DNA of 64,000 nt from Thalassospira profundimaris WP0211 (GTDB lineage Bacteria; Pseudomonadota; Alphaproteobacteria; Rhodospirillales; Thalassospiraceae): positions 288,117 to 352,116 of the forward strand of contig NZ_AMRN01000004.1 of the NCBI RefSeq assembly GCF_000300275.1, given 5' to 3'. The notes beneath the pieces were generated by a model, which ran no database searches, had not been told where the DNA came from, and worked only from the letters and a program-made list of their open reading frames with translations. A program made the translations under genes and the position numbers. The stretch's first letter is position 1; every line of letters begins with the position of its first letter. This document shows positions 63,975 to 64,000 of the stretch, piece by piece.

Positions 63975-64000
63975 ATGGCTCTTAATATCATTTCCAACTA
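63975..64000 (+). CDS. Flagellin (second copy, first codons only)
   Basis: ATG 63975 and the following codons read MALNIISN, and all visible bases but one match the start of the flagellin gene at 62122. TAGGAAG lies upstream. The gene is cut by the window edge, so this is a tandem second flagellin gene, inferred from eight codons plus context. Confidence 0.85.

Overview
The window looks like chromosome of a motile, Gram-negative alphaproteobacterium, most likely a Rhodospirillales-type marine genus such as Thalassospira (inference from gene content, not from a search). Support comes from cckA, LexA-type boxes of the GAAC-N7-GAAC form before recA, a single-cysteine DksA, FliX, DUF6468, a FlgJ without muramidase domain, sigma-54 flagellar promoters and TTAA-N7-TTAA CtrA-type boxes. 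I saw no rRNA, tRNA, insertion sequence, prophage or CRISPR array.

Layout. 1-5.6 kb: polyamine-type ABC importer (end of the binding protein, two permeases, ATPase), an MBL-fold hydrolase and an aldehyde dehydrogenase, on the + strand. 5.7-16.5 kb: housekeeping and accessory genes: TPR protein, DUF2254 membrane protein, alaS, GNAT acetyltransferase, two entericidin-like lipoproteins around a DUF1328 protein, a secreted alpha/beta hydrolase divergent from an AraC regulator, a NIPSNAP protein, recA. 16.5-18.5 kb: nikR divergent from nikK/nikL-like genes. 18.5-24.7 kb: two EamA transporters flanking three tandem paralogous periplasmic binding proteins, then a Na/Ca-exchanger family protein. 24.7-30.7 kb: cckA, an AT-rich orphan gene and a chemoreceptor with a C-terminal PilZ domain.

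30.9-64 kb is a large flagellar/chemotaxis cluster. On the - strand: flgB-flgC-fliE, then fliQ-fliR-flhB. On the + strand: csrA, an FlhB C-domain homologue, an unknown coiled protein, fliO, fliP. A putrescine-oxidase-like flavoprotein and a Sel1-repeat protein interrupt the set. Next on the - strand are cheY-cheZ-'pseudo-MotB'-motB-a large AMIN/TPR protein, and fliL-fliM-DUF6468-motE. On the + strand follow flgF-flgG-flgA-flgH, then (after dksA and fliX on -) flgI-flgJ-flgN-flgK-flgL-fliW-flagellin, and the first bases of a second flagellin.

Regulation is legible. Near-consensus sigma-54 (-24/-12) sites precede flgB, fliL, flgF, flgH, flgI and the first flagellin. TTAA-N7-TTAA boxes precede cheY and the second flagellin, in a window that also encodes CckA. 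CsrA, FliW and structured flagellin leaders suggest post-transcriptional control of flagellin. The most novel-looking items are the motB neighbourhood (a MotB paralogue that has lost both the proton-carrying Asp and the peptidoglycan-binding residues, next to a 1156-residue periplasmic AMIN/TPR protein), the triplet of orphan binding proteins, and the AT-rich orphan gene.
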